DNA of 64,000 bases, taken from NCBI RefSeq assembly GCF_027921445.1, contig NZ_CP115667.1:496001-560000 (forward strand), given 5' to 3'. The position numbers and the translations under genes were made by a program. The notes beneath the pieces are model-generated. The model was not told where the DNA came from and ran no database searches. It worked only from the letters and a program-made list of their open reading frames with translations. The stretch's first letter is position 1, and every line of letters starts with the position of its first letter. Shown here piece by piece: positions 15,357 through 23,376 of this stretch. Origin of the DNA: Peptoniphilus equinus (GTDB taxonomy: Bacteria; Bacillota; Clostridia; Tissierellales; Peptoniphilaceae).

Positions 15357-17453
15357 ATGAACAAAAAATTAGCAGGGAGTATATTAGCTCTCACCTTAGC
15401 CTTAGGTAGCCATAGTGTTTTTGCCGATACGGACTCTGTTGTGACGCTCCAGGATCTGAATCTATTGGACAAGACCAATACACCGGCACAATTGGATGCA
15501 GAACTTCAACGGGACGAAGGCTTGACGATGATCTTGAAAGCTTTAGGTTACAGTCAGGAAGCTTCTCAAGGGGATGAGTATGTCAAACTCAATCCGTTTA
15601 AAGATGTGGACACTTGGTTTGCAGGCTATGGCGGTCTTGCAACCATTACCCGGATCAGTAACGGCACGGCCAGTGACGCCTTCAATCCTGACGGCGCCAT
15701 GTTGAAACGGGACTTTGTCACTTTTATCCTGAGAGCTTTGGATTATCCTCAAATGGACGCCTATAACAACGCTGAAACCATTGCGAAAGACATCAAGCTC
15801 TTAGATGCTGCTGAAACTCTAGACGGTACGCTCACCAAACGGGACGGCGCTAAGTATATTGAACGTGCACTGAGCATTGAACTGAACAACGGTACCGGAT
15901 GGACCCTTGGCGACTACCTTGTTTCCACGGGTGCTTTTACCAAAGCTGACGCGGCTAAGCAATCTGTGAAACTGGGACCGGTCGATGAAGAAGATATTCA
16001 CATTCTTTACATGAACGACTTCCACGGCGGCATTTCTGAAGAAACAACCGGCAGTATGCGCGACATGGGTATGGAAAAAATGGTAGGTTACGTTAATGCC
16101 TTCCGGGAAAAGAACAAGAACACCATTGTCTTAAACGGCGGGGACTCCTATCAAGGTACCAGTGATTCCAATTTGACCAAGGGTATCCCGGTATCTGCCA
16201 TGATCAAAGCCATGGACACCAAGGCTTCTGCTGTGGGTAACCATGACTTCGACTGGGGCATCGGTGAAGTGGACAAATGGGAAAAGGACGGCAACATGGA
16301 ATTTTTGGCCGCCAACATTGTCGACAAGACCACCGGCGAACCGGTAAGTTGGGCAAAACCTTATGATGTCTACACTGTTGCAGGCCAACGCATCGGCGTC
16401 ATCGGGCTGGCACATCCTAACACCACAACGCTCACGAAAAGAGAAAATGTAAAAGACCTTGAATTTACGGACTCGGCTGAAGCGGCTCAAAAATATGCCG
16501 ATATGCTTCGATCTGAAGACTTTGAAGGCGGCCCTGTTGATGCGGTAGTGCTTCTTACACACTTGGATTCGGCACAGGATAAAGATGGTACTATTACCGG
16601 CACGGCAGCTGATGTTGCGAAAAAAATCAAAGGTGTGGATCTCATCCTCTCTTCTCACTCACATCAATCTGTCAGTGGTGAAGTGAACGGCATCGATATA
16701 CTCCAAGCTTACTACACCGGCCGTGCAGTCGGCGTTGTCACACTGGATATTGAAGACGGTAAATTGGAATCTGTGCACACCGATCTCTATTATGGTGAAG
16801 ATATCAAAGATAAGCTGACGAAAGATCCTGCGATGACTAAAGTCTATACTGAATTGCAAGACGAGCTCCAACCGATCAAAGGCGAACAACTTGGCGAAGC
16901 TGCCGGTGAGTTTACTCACGATCGCGACGCCAAAGGTTCCGTATCTCTTTTAGGTCGTTGGACGACGGATGTCATGCGCAAAGCAACGAACGCTCAAATC
17001 GCCATTACCAACGGCGGCGGACTTCGACGCACCTTAGATGCTGGCACCATCACTATGGGTGATTTGTATGAGATTATGCCGTTTGACAACTATCTGGTTG
17101 CCATGGATTTGTCCGGGGCGGATGTACGAAAAGCCATCGACCACGGTATTCTGATGCCGGAAACGACAGATGGGGCTTTCATCGGTGTGAATGTGGAATA
17201 TGACAGCACCAAACCGTTTGAACAGCGCATTACCAAAATTACACTTGAAGACGGTACGGAAATCAAGGATAATGACATGTATCGTGTGGTTATCAACGAC
17301 TTTATGTACACAGGCGGTGACGGATACGATTTTTCCAACGCTCAAAATGTCGATGAAACCTATATCCCTATTCGGGACATGATGGTAGATGCGATTAAAG
17401 AGGCAAAGACCATTACGCCGCAACCAATTGACTATATCAAAGCTGTAAAATAA
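15357..17453 (+). CDS. Secreted SLH-like/5'-nucleotidase (UshA-type) metallophosphoesterase
   Basis: A 698-aa exported protein. ATG 15357 was chosen; TTG 15354 is directly adjacent, after AAGGAGG. Order: signal peptide (1-24, ending VFA-D); an N-terminal region of about 150 residues with SLH-like repeats (NPFKDVDTWFAGYGGLATI, FNPDGAMLKRDFVTFILRAL); a calcineurin-type phosphatase with MNDFHGG, NGGDSYQG, GNHDFDWG, LLTHLD and SSHSHQ; and a 5'-nucleotidase C-domain with TNGGGLRRTLDAG and MPFDNYLV. It would hydrolyse nucleotides or other phosphoesters at the cell surface. The SLH-like region fits attachment to pyruvylated wall polymer made through CsaB. Confidence 0.9.
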   Translation: MNKKLAGSILALTLALGSHSVFADTDSVVTLQDLNLLDKTNTPAQLDAELQRDEGLTMILKALGYSQEASQGDEYVKLNPFKDVDTWFAGYGGLATITRISNGTASDAFNPDGAMLKRDFVTFILRALDYPQMDAYNNAETIAKDIKLLDAAETLDGTLTKRDGAKYIERALSIELNNGTGWTLGDYLVSTGAFTKADAAKQSVKLGPVDEEDIHILYMNDFHGGISEETTGSMRDMGMEKMVGYVNAFREKNKNTIVLNGGDSYQGTSDSNLTKGIPVSAMIKAMDTKASAVGNHDFDWGIGEVDKWEKDGNMEFLAANIVDKTTGEPVSWAKPYDVYTVAGQRIGVIGLAHPNTTTLTKRENVKDLEFTDSAEAAQKYADMLRSEDFEGGPVDAVVLLTHLDSAQDKDGTITGTAADVAKKIKGVDLILSSHSHQSVSGEVNGIDILQAYYTGRAVGVVTLDIEDGKLESVHTDLYYGEDIKDKLTKDPAMTKVYTELQDELQPIKGEQLGEAAGEFTHDRDAKGSVSLLGRWTTDVMRKATNAQIAITNGGGLRRTLDAGTITMGDLYEIMPFDNYLVAMDLSGADVRKAIDHGILMPETTDGAFIGVNVEYDSTKPFEQRITKITLEDGTEIKDNDMYRVVINDFMYTGGDGYDFSNAQNVDETYIPIRDMMVDAIKEAKTITPQPIDYIKAVK

Positions 17454-17460
17454 AACCAAA

Positions 17461-17484
17461 TGCGGGTTGTGGCCCGCATTTTTT
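17461..17484 (+). terminator. Terminator between the nucleotidase gene and etfB
   Basis: A 6-bp stem TGCGGG/CCCGCA and six T, ending just before the etfB ribosome binding site. It may be leaky, as no separate etfB promoter is evident in the 12 nt left. Confidence 0.85.
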
Positions 17485-17495
17485 AAGGAGGAAGC

Positions 17496-18290
17496 ATGAA
17501 CTATCTGGTACTGATGAAACAAGTGCCTAAATTTTCCAAAGTGCGTCTTGATCCTGAGACGCACAATCTCATTCGAGAAGGCCTGCAAGTTATTGTCAAT
17601 CCAAGTGATTTAAACGCATTGGAGCTGGCAATTCAAGTAAAGAAAGACAACGGCGGTAAGATTACGGTCCTTACCATGGGGCCTGATGTGGCGGCAGAAA
17701 TGGTTCAGGAAGCCATTGCTCGCGGTGCTGACGACGGTTATGTCCTCTCAAGCCTTGCCTTTAGAGGTTCCGACACCTTGGCAACCTCATACGCGTTGTC
17801 TAAAGCCATTGAATCCATTGGCACTTTCGACATGGTTTTTTGCGGCACCAATACTTTGGATGGCGACACGGCTCAAGTGGGGCCGGAAGTAGCTGAGCAT
17901 TTGGGTCTCAACCAATGTACCTACGTGAAGAGTCTCAGTGTAAAAGATGGTCAGATCACTGCTTTGCGCGCTTTGGAAGGCCGAATTGAAAAGCAGAAGC
18001 TGCCCACACCGGCACTGTTAACTGTTATGCGCAATGACGACGAAGTCGGCAAGATTTCCAAAGATAAGGTGAACAGTGTGCCTGCCTCAAAAGTGACCAT
18101 TATCTCAGACAAGGATATTGATGCCGCAGCGGATCGTCTCGGAGCTGCCGGCTCACCAACCATTGTCAATGAAGTCTTTGATACGGAGCGTCGTGCCACA
18201 GGTACACATCTGGAAGGCAGTGTGGACAAACAAGTGGAAGAGCTCGTCGCTATTTTACAACGTGAACACATTCTTGGGAGGGACGCATGA
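17496..18290 (+). CDS. etfB: Electron transfer flavoprotein, beta subunit
   Basis: A 264-aa protein, normal for EtfB, with AGGAGG upstream. Landmarks: MNYLVLMKQVPKFSKVRLDP, ITVLTMGPDVAAEMVQEAIARGADDGYVLS, CGTNTLDGDTAQVGPEVAEHL and the late recognition-loop/AMP-binding region. It binds nucleotide and docks to EtfA. The ATGA overlap with etfA fixes stoichiometric expression. No acyl-CoA dehydrogenase is adjacent here; the only one in the window is the fusion at 61 kb. Whether this Etf bifurcates electrons cannot be settled by eye. Confidence 0.96.
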   Translation: MNYLVLMKQVPKFSKVRLDPETHNLIREGLQVIVNPSDLNALELAIQVKKDNGGKITVLTMGPDVAAEMVQEAIARGADDGYVLSSLAFRGSDTLATSYALSKAIESIGTFDMVFCGTNTLDGDTAQVGPEVAEHLGLNQCTYVKSLSVKDGQITALRALEGRIEKQKLPTPALLTVMRNDDEVGKISKDKVNSVPASKVTIISDKDIDAAADRLGAAGSPTIVNEVFDTERRATGTHLEGSVDKQVEELVAILQREHILGRDA

Positions 18291-19264
18291 AAAATATTTT
18301 AGCTGTAATGGAAGTTACTGATAAAGTCACGCCGCTTTCCCTTCAAATTTTATCCCGAGCTCGGGAGATTGCCGATGAACTGGACGGCAGACTGGATGCC
18401 TGCCTCATTGGCAGTGACGTCGCAAAATTTGCAGATGAGCTCATCGCTCACGGCGCCGACAGAGTGCTCGTGGCGGAAAATCCTCGTCTCAAAGATTATC
18501 TCACCCTCAGCTATACCAAAGTCTTTGAAGCTGTGGTAGAGGCGTCGGATCCTTTTGGCATTATGATGCCTGCTACTCACAATCTGCGCGATATGGGCGG
18601 GCGTTATGCTGCACGTAAGAAAATCGGTCTGGTTGCCGAATGTGTGGCAGTGGAGCTCAATGATACCAAAGATGATATCAAGTGGATTCGCCCGACTTTC
18701 GATGGACAACTCTTCTCTGATGTACGCTCTCAATCCATTCCAAAGATGGGAACCGTGGCGGAAGATGTCTATGAGATCAATGAAGCGGACGCCAATCGCA
18801 AAGGCGAGGTGGTCAAGGTCGATGTGACACTGACCGACGCAGAATGCTTAACTGAAATTCTGGGTTCAGTAAAAGCCAATACCGCCAACTCCACACTGGA
18901 AGATGCCCGTGTGATCGTGGCAGGTGGGCTGGGTCTTAAAGAACCGAAGCATTGGCACCTCATCACTGAGCTTGCCGACGCTCTCGGTGCTCAAACCACA
19001 GGCACTAAGCCGATTTCTGATCAACTTTGGATTCCACAGGATCGCTATGTCGGGATGAGCGGTCGAAAGGTTCATCCTAAAGTCTATATTGCCATTGGGA
19101 TTTCAGGCTCCGCGCAGCACATCCAAGGCATGAAAAATTCTGACATCATCATTGCTATCAATAACGATCCGACGGCCAATATCTTTGATATTGCTCACTA
19201 CGGTATCGTGGGCGACCTCTTTGAGGTGGTACCGAAACTGACTGAAGCGATTAAAAACTTATAA
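18287..19264 (+). CDS. etfA: Electron transfer flavoprotein, alpha subunit
   Basis: A 325-aa protein of standard EtfA size. The N-terminal domain has ATHNLRDMGGRYAARKKIGLVAEC. The C-terminal FAD domain has VIVAGGLGLKEPKHWHLI, DRYVGMSGRKVHPKVYIAIGISGSAQHIQGM and NDPTANIFDIAHYGIVGDLFEVVP. It carries the FAD that exchanges electrons with dehydrogenases. It is coupled to etfB by a 4-nt overlap and followed by a terminator. Its C-terminal domain is a paralogue of the Etf module inside the 61-kb fusion protein. Confidence 0.96.
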   Translation: MKNILAVMEVTDKVTPLSLQILSRAREIADELDGRLDACLIGSDVAKFADELIAHGADRVLVAENPRLKDYLTLSYTKVFEAVVEASDPFGIMMPATHNLRDMGGRYAARKKIGLVAECVAVELNDTKDDIKWIRPTFDGQLFSDVRSQSIPKMGTVAEDVYEINEADANRKGEVVKVDVTLTDAECLTEILGSVKANTANSTLEDARVIVAGGLGLKEPKHWHLITELADALGAQTTGTKPISDQLWIPQDRYVGMSGRKVHPKVYIAIGISGSAQHIQGMKNSDIIIAINNDPTANIFDIAHYGIVGDLFEVVPKLTEAIKNL

Positions 19265-19270
19265 CGACTA

Positions 19271-19301
19271 AAAAATGGATTTGAAAAAATCCATTTTTTT
19301 T
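19271..19301 (+). terminator. Terminator of etfBA
   Basis: AAAAATGGATT pairs with AATCCATTTTT, followed by further T. Confidence 0.9.
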
Positions 19302-19375
19302 ATGGTGCGGCTAAACGTTACAAATTATAAGAAAAAGTTAAGAATACGCCCGAAACGGTCTCTATTCATTAACTG

Positions 19376-19384
19376 TGATATAAT
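19376..19384 (+). promoter_or_regulatory. Extended -10 promoter
   Basis: TGATATAAT is a perfect extended -10, 50 nt before the next start codon; the -35 is weak. Confidence 0.55.
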
Positions 19385-19434
19385 GAAAAAAACTGAAACT
19401 CAATTTTAAATGTCAATTCAAAAGTGAGGTAACT

Positions 19435-20067
19435 ATGAAATTAAAACAATGGATGGCAGTGACGACCTGTGCCCTCAGTCTCATGCCAAGCTTTGTCAGT
19501 GCTGTGGGCCAACTTCCTGAGACTGCATCGAAACGGGCTGTTGAAATCACCATCAACGGCGCCCTAAAAACAATTCCTGAGGTGATGGGAGACGGCTATA
19601 TTGACGCCGAGACCAATAGAGTTATGGTGCCGGTGCGTTATATTTCTGAAGAGTTGGGTTGTATTGTGAACTTTATGCCGGCAACAGACAGCCAAAAGGC
19701 AGGTTTTCTGGTAGGGTTTAAAGGCACGATTATTCGCATGACCATCGGTGAAGACCACGCCACTATTTCTAAAGATAACCATGAAGAAGTCGTGCCGCTG
19801 GATGCTCCGGCAGTCCTCTATGACAGCCGAAGCTACGTGCCGCTGCGCTTTATTTCCGAGGCTATGGGCCTTGACGTGGCATGGAACGGTGACGGCGATG
19901 CAGGTAAGGTGAGCATCACCGGCCAAATGGAACTGAAAAAGGAAGGACAACAAGAAGCTCAGCCACAGACAACATCTGTGGCACCAATCCCTGCCGGGGA
20001 CGTTTATACATCGAATGAACAAGCTGCGCGTGACGAAGTCAATCGGCTGATTGACCTTTATAAATAG
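19435..20067 (+). CDS. Secreted protein with copper-amine-oxidase-like N-terminal (stalk) domain
   Basis: A 210-aa protein with a signal peptide (MKLKQWMAVTTCALSLMPS, cleavage near SAVG). One domain of about 125 residues contains two typical half-repeats: NRVMVPVRYISEELGC and SRSYVPLRFISEAMGLDVAW, each followed by a short strand. This domain is common in secreted Firmicute proteins and is not itself an oxidase; no catalytic residues are seen. A Gln-rich linker leads to a short C-terminal tail. Its start follows GTGAGG. Ten bases separate it from the glycosyltransferase gene. Confidence 0.85.
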   Translation: MKLKQWMAVTTCALSLMPSFVSAVGQLPETASKRAVEITINGALKTIPEVMGDGYIDAETNRVMVPVRYISEELGCIVNFMPATDSQKAGFLVGFKGTIIRMTIGEDHATISKDNHEEVVPLDAPAVLYDSRSYVPLRFISEAMGLDVAWNGDGDAGKVSITGQMELKKEGQQEAQPQTTSVAPIPAGDVYTSNEQAARDEVNRLIDLYK

Positions 20068-20077
20068 GACGGCAGTG

Positions 20078-21376
20078 ATGAAAGTTCTCATTGCGTCGGA
20101 TGTGTATGCACCTCAGATTAATGGTGTTGTGACCTCGATTCTGAACTTGAAGGGAGAACTTGAAAAGCAGGGCGTAGAAGTGAGGATTCTCACTTTATCG
20201 GGGACACGTCATTCTTATTACGAGGACGGGGTGTATTATGTCTCCAGTTTTCCGATCAAAATTTATCCGGACATTCGAGCTTCTCTGTCCATGGCAGACC
20301 CCATTATCTTAAAGGTTGTCGCGTGGAAGCCGGATATCATTCACACGCAAAACGAATTTTCAACATTCAATTTTGCGAAAGTTGTCGCTATGGCAGCCAA
20401 GTGCCCCATCGTGCACACCTACCACACGCTGTATGAGCACTATCTTCGCTACATCACCCGCCACGAGCGAGCGGGGCGAAAATTTTTGCGTACATTTTTA
20501 AGACAGAGCCTGCGCTCCTGCGCTCGAGTGATCGCCCCTACGGAAAAGACCAAGCGTGCTCTTTGCGGTGCCGGGATTGACGCGGAGGTGACAGTCTTGC
20601 CTACGGGGATTGATCTGAGCAAGTTCGAGACTCGGTATGGGGTGGATGAACTGGCGGCTTTAAAAAGGGAACTTGGTATTTGCGAAGATGATTTTATTTT
20701 TCTCTTTGTGGGGCGTGTTGCCGAGGAGAAAAACTTGGATGAGACCATTTCCGACTTTTTGCGGTTCAATGATGAGCATCCTCACACGACCTATCTTATT
20801 GTAGGGGGCGGGCCATACTTAAAGACTTTGAAAAGTCGGTTCCATCATCCGAAAATTCACTTTACCGGGATGATTGCCCCCGATGATGTGGGCAAGTATT
20901 ATCAGTTGGGGGACGTCTTTTTTTGCGCGTCGGAGAGTGAAACACAAGGTTTAACCTTTATTGAAGCTTTGGCCAACGGTCTGCCGCTGTTGTGTCGTCG
21001 GGATGATTGTCTGGACGGTCTTTTGGTGCCGGGAGAGACTGGATTTTTTTTCAAGGATTACACCACCTTTGTTCACGGTGCACAGCGCCTGATGCAAGAA
21101 GATCGACATGATCTCTTCAGTGAACAGGCCAGAAAAAAAGCTGAAGCTTATTCGAAAGAGACTTTTGGGCGCACTGTGCTCGCCCTATATAAAGACGTGC
21201 TGAGTCACTACACGTATGTACCGCTTCCAGTGCGGCCGATTCGAACCGTGAAGCGTGTGGTGCATGAGTATGCGTTGGAACCTTTGGACACATCGTTACA
21301 ACGCCTTCCGAGAAAGACAAGATATTACAGTCAAAGGCTCAAGAAAAAAGTACTGTGGAAGCGAGGTAAGAAATGA
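20078..21376 (+). CDS. GT4 glycosyltransferase, probable diacylglycerol glucosyltransferase
   Basis: A 432-aa protein from ATG 20078. The opening MKVLIASDVYAPQINGVVTSI and the HTYHTLYEHYLRYITR segment are typical of 1,2-diacylglycerol 3-glucosyltransferases. The C-domain carries GRVAEEKN and the donor-binding SESETQGLTFIEALANGLPLL (E-x7-E). A basic tail of about 60 residues could bind the membrane face. It would start glycolipid synthesis for the lipoteichoic acid anchor. A second GT4 enzyme gene follows 2 kb later beyond tyrS, so the two could add consecutive sugars; that pairing is inference. The stop overlaps the next gene (ATGA). Confidence 0.85.
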   Translation: MKVLIASDVYAPQINGVVTSILNLKGELEKQGVEVRILTLSGTRHSYYEDGVYYVSSFPIKIYPDIRASLSMADPIILKVVAWKPDIIHTQNEFSTFNFAKVVAMAAKCPIVHTYHTLYEHYLRYITRHERAGRKFLRTFLRQSLRSCARVIAPTEKTKRALCGAGIDAEVTVLPTGIDLSKFETRYGVDELAALKRELGICEDDFIFLFVGRVAEEKNLDETISDFLRFNDEHPHTTYLIVGGGPYLKTLKSRFHHPKIHFTGMIAPDDVGKYYQLGDVFFCASESETQGLTFIEALANGLPLLCRRDDCLDGLLVPGETGFFFKDYTTFVHGAQRLMQEDRHDLFSEQARKKAEAYSKETFGRTVLALYKDVLSHYTYVPLPVRPIRTVKRVVHEYALEPLDTSLQRLPRKTRYYSQRLKKKVLWKRGKK

Positions 21377-21810
21377 AATCATGGCTCTTGTTATTAGCGC
21401 TGTTTGTCACCACGCCGGTTTTCGCACAGAGTGCGGAGCCGGTGGCGGTGTTGTCCATTGATGTTCCCGGAGATAAAGCTTTTATCGATGCACAAACTTC
21501 CTTGTCCATGGTGCCGGTGCGCTACATCTGCGAAAGTCTTGGTGCAAAAGTGCTTTATTTAGAAGGTACGGCAGACCGTCTTCCGGGTTTTACCATCACT
21601 ACGGCGGAGGTGGACCTCAGAATGTTTGAGACCTCGTCTCGAGCGTATGTCAATCATGCAGGTTCTCTTGAGAGTGTGCAGATGGGGGCACCTGTGGTGA
21701 ATATTGAAGGTACCAACTATGTACCGCTGCGTTACTTAGCGGAAACGCTGGGTTATGACGTGGCGTGGCAACCCACAGACCATGGCGGTACCGTCACACT
21801 TAGTCATTAA
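21373..21810 (+). CDS. Small secreted copper-amine-oxidase-like domain protein
   Basis: A 145-aa protein with a signal peptide (residues 1-19, VFAQSA) and then one stalk-type domain: SMVPVRYICESLGAKV and NYVPLRYLAETLGYDVAW. It is a paralogue of the 19.4-kb protein, and the glycosyltransferase gene is sandwiched between them. No enzyme motif is seen. It is coupled to the upstream gene by a 4-nt overlap and ends before a shared terminator. Confidence 0.85.
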   Translation: MKSWLLLLALFVTTPVFAQSAEPVAVLSIDVPGDKAFIDAQTSLSMVPVRYICESLGAKVLYLEGTADRLPGFTITTAEVDLRMFETSSRAYVNHAGSLESVQMGAPVVNIEGTNYVPLRYLAETLGYDVAWQPTDHGGTVTLSH

Positions 21811-21814
21811 AAAG

Positions 21815-21850
21815 AAAAGACCTCAACCGGTAGTCGGTTGGGGTCTTTTT
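21815..21850. terminator. Bidirectional terminator between the stalk gene and tyrS
   Basis: GACCTCAACCG pairs with CGGTTGGGGTC across a 5-nt loop. It has AAAAGAAAA on one side and TTTTT on the other, so it can serve both convergent units. Confidence 0.85.
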
Positions 21851-21871
21851 ATATGATATGAGTTGGTAAGA

Positions 21872-23113
21872 TTAGATTAAACGGATTTGGTGGTAAATCT
21901 TTTTGCCCTTTTTAATCATCAGGGTGTTATCGTTAAGGAAGTTCTCCACGGTGATAACAGCTTGGGGGTCAGTGACCTTGGCATCGTTAATGGCAATACC
22001 GTTTTGAGTGACCAGACGGCGCGCTTCGGAATTGGAGGCGGCAAGACCTGTGTCGTGAAGCAAGTTTAAAAGACCGATGCCGGCTTCAAAGTCGGTGCGT
22101 TGGTATTCGCTAAACGGTACGTTGCTAAGATCCGCACCGCCTGCGAAGAGGGCTTTTGCTGCGGCACGTGCGCCGTCGGCTTCATCGCTGCCGTGAATGT
22201 CTTTTACCACTTCATAGGCGAGAAGGTCTTTCAGTTCGTTGAGTTTGGCACCTTCATAGCTTTCGTAGCTTGTAATCTCTTCAAGAGGCAGCATAGTCAA
22301 AAGCTTTAAGAATTTAATGACATCCCTGTCGTCGCAGTTTCTGAGGTATTGATACATCTCATAAGGGGATGTCTTGTCTTTGTCAAGCCAAATGGCGCCG
22401 CTCATAGTCTTACCCATCTTTACGCCGTTAGCCGTGGTGAGAAGTTTGAAGGTCATAGAGTAGACTTTGTCTTGCTCCAGCTTGCGAACCAGTTCATAGC
22501 CGCCGATCATGTTGGACCACTGATCGGATCCGCCCAGCTGCAACTTGCAGTTGTGGATGCGATACAGGTGCAGAAAATCGTAGCTTTGCATGAGCATATA
22601 GCCGAATTCAAAGAAACTCAGGCCACGTTCCATGCGATTTTTATAGGCGTCGAAGGTGAGCATACGGTTGACACTGAAGTGCACGCCCACTTCTCGCATA
22701 AAGTTTAGAAAGTTGAGATCCAACAGCCAGTCGGCGTTGTTTTCAAAAATGGCTGCCTTGGCGGAATGGTCGCCGTCAAAGTCCAAGAGGGTGGCGAGTT
22801 GGCGTTTAAAACAGTCGGCGTTGTGGTCGACCACGTCGCGAGTCAGAAGTTGACGCATGTCGCTGCGCCCGGAAGGATCGCCGATCATCGTGGTGCCGCC
22901 GCCGAGCAGTGCGATCGGTTGATGACCGTGTTGCTGCATATGCTGCATCACACGGATTTGTAAAAAGTGACCTAAGGTCAGGGAATCAGCTGTGGCGTCA
23001 AAGCCGATATAAAAGGGCACACTTTCTGTGCCAAGCAGCTCTCGAAGCTCCTCGGGGTAGGTTGCCTGGTCAATAAATCCGCGGGCTTCTAACACGTCAT
23101 ATACATTGTTCAT
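21872..23113 (-). CDS. tyrS: Tyrosyl-tRNA synthetase
   Basis: A 413-aa class I synthetase. Motifs: YIGFDATADSLTLGHFLQ (HIGH-like), YMLMQSYDFLHLY, QLGGSDQWSNM and GVKMGKTMSG (KMSKS-like). A C-terminal S4-like domain follows (NSEARRLVTQNGIAIND). It charges tRNA-Tyr. The RBS is AGGAGG on the minus strand. A T-box leader and promoter precede it, so expression should respond to uncharged tRNA-Tyr. Confidence 0.97.
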   Translation of the reverse strand: MNNVYDVLEARGFIDQATYPEELRELLGTESVPFYIGFDATADSLTLGHFLQIRVMQHMQQHGHQPIALLGGGTTMIGDPSGRSDMRQLLTRDVVDHNADCFKRQLATLLDFDGDHSAKAAIFENNADWLLDLNFLNFMREVGVHFSVNRMLTFDAYKNRMERGLSFFEFGYMLMQSYDFLHLYRIHNCKLQLGGSDQWSNMIGGYELVRKLEQDKVYSMTFKLLTTANGVKMGKTMSGAIWLDKDKTSPYEMYQYLRNCDDRDVIKFLKLLTMLPLEEITSYESYEGAKLNELKDLLAYEVVKDIHGSDEADGARAAAKALFAGGADLSNVPFSEYQRTDFEAGIGLLNLLHDTGLAASNSEARRLVTQNGIAINDAKVTDPQAVITVENFLNDNTLMIKKGKKIYHQIRLI

Positions 23114-23136
23114 AGTAACCTCCTAAAATTTGCAAT

Positions 23137-23282
23137 AAAAAACCACGATGCAAAAGGACGCATTCGTGGTACCACCTTTTTTCGCTCGTAGCCTCAATTC
23201 TGTTTAAGCACAGATGCCTAGGACTCCGGTAATGTAATTCGGCCGAAGCTTACTGTTTACGTTCCGTCCTGTATACTTATTA
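23137..23282 (-). ncRNA. T-box riboswitch of tyrS (short form)
   Basis: On the minus strand the conserved T-box core AAGGTGGTACCACG (plus-strand 23165-23178) is followed by a terminator whose arms CCACGAATGC/GCATCGTGG end in TTTTTT. Upstream, CAGTA and GAATTAC flank GCTTCGGC, giving a specifier loop with a Tyr UAC codon below a UUCG-capped tip. From predicted start to terminator it is only about 146 nt. I see no AG bulge or distal GGUGG-type loop, in contrast to the ileS leader. Confidence 0.85.
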
Positions 23283-23288
23283 TGATCA

Positions 23289-23317
23289 ATACTATCGTGA
23301 TTTCAATGTTTTGTCAA
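23289..23317 (-). promoter_or_regulatory. Promoter of tyrS
   Basis: On the minus strand TTGACA, 17 nt, TAGTAT. It fixes the 5' end of the short T-box leader. Confidence 0.75.
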
Positions 23318-23376
23318 ACTTTATTTTTTTAATCAACTTATGACGGAACTTATGGTACTATGTAGTTGGAGGCATA

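Noticed and set aside
16131-17588. Several minus-strand frames of 80-184 codons
   Set aside because: All are antisense to the secreted nucleotidase and etfB genes, whose motifs are unambiguous.
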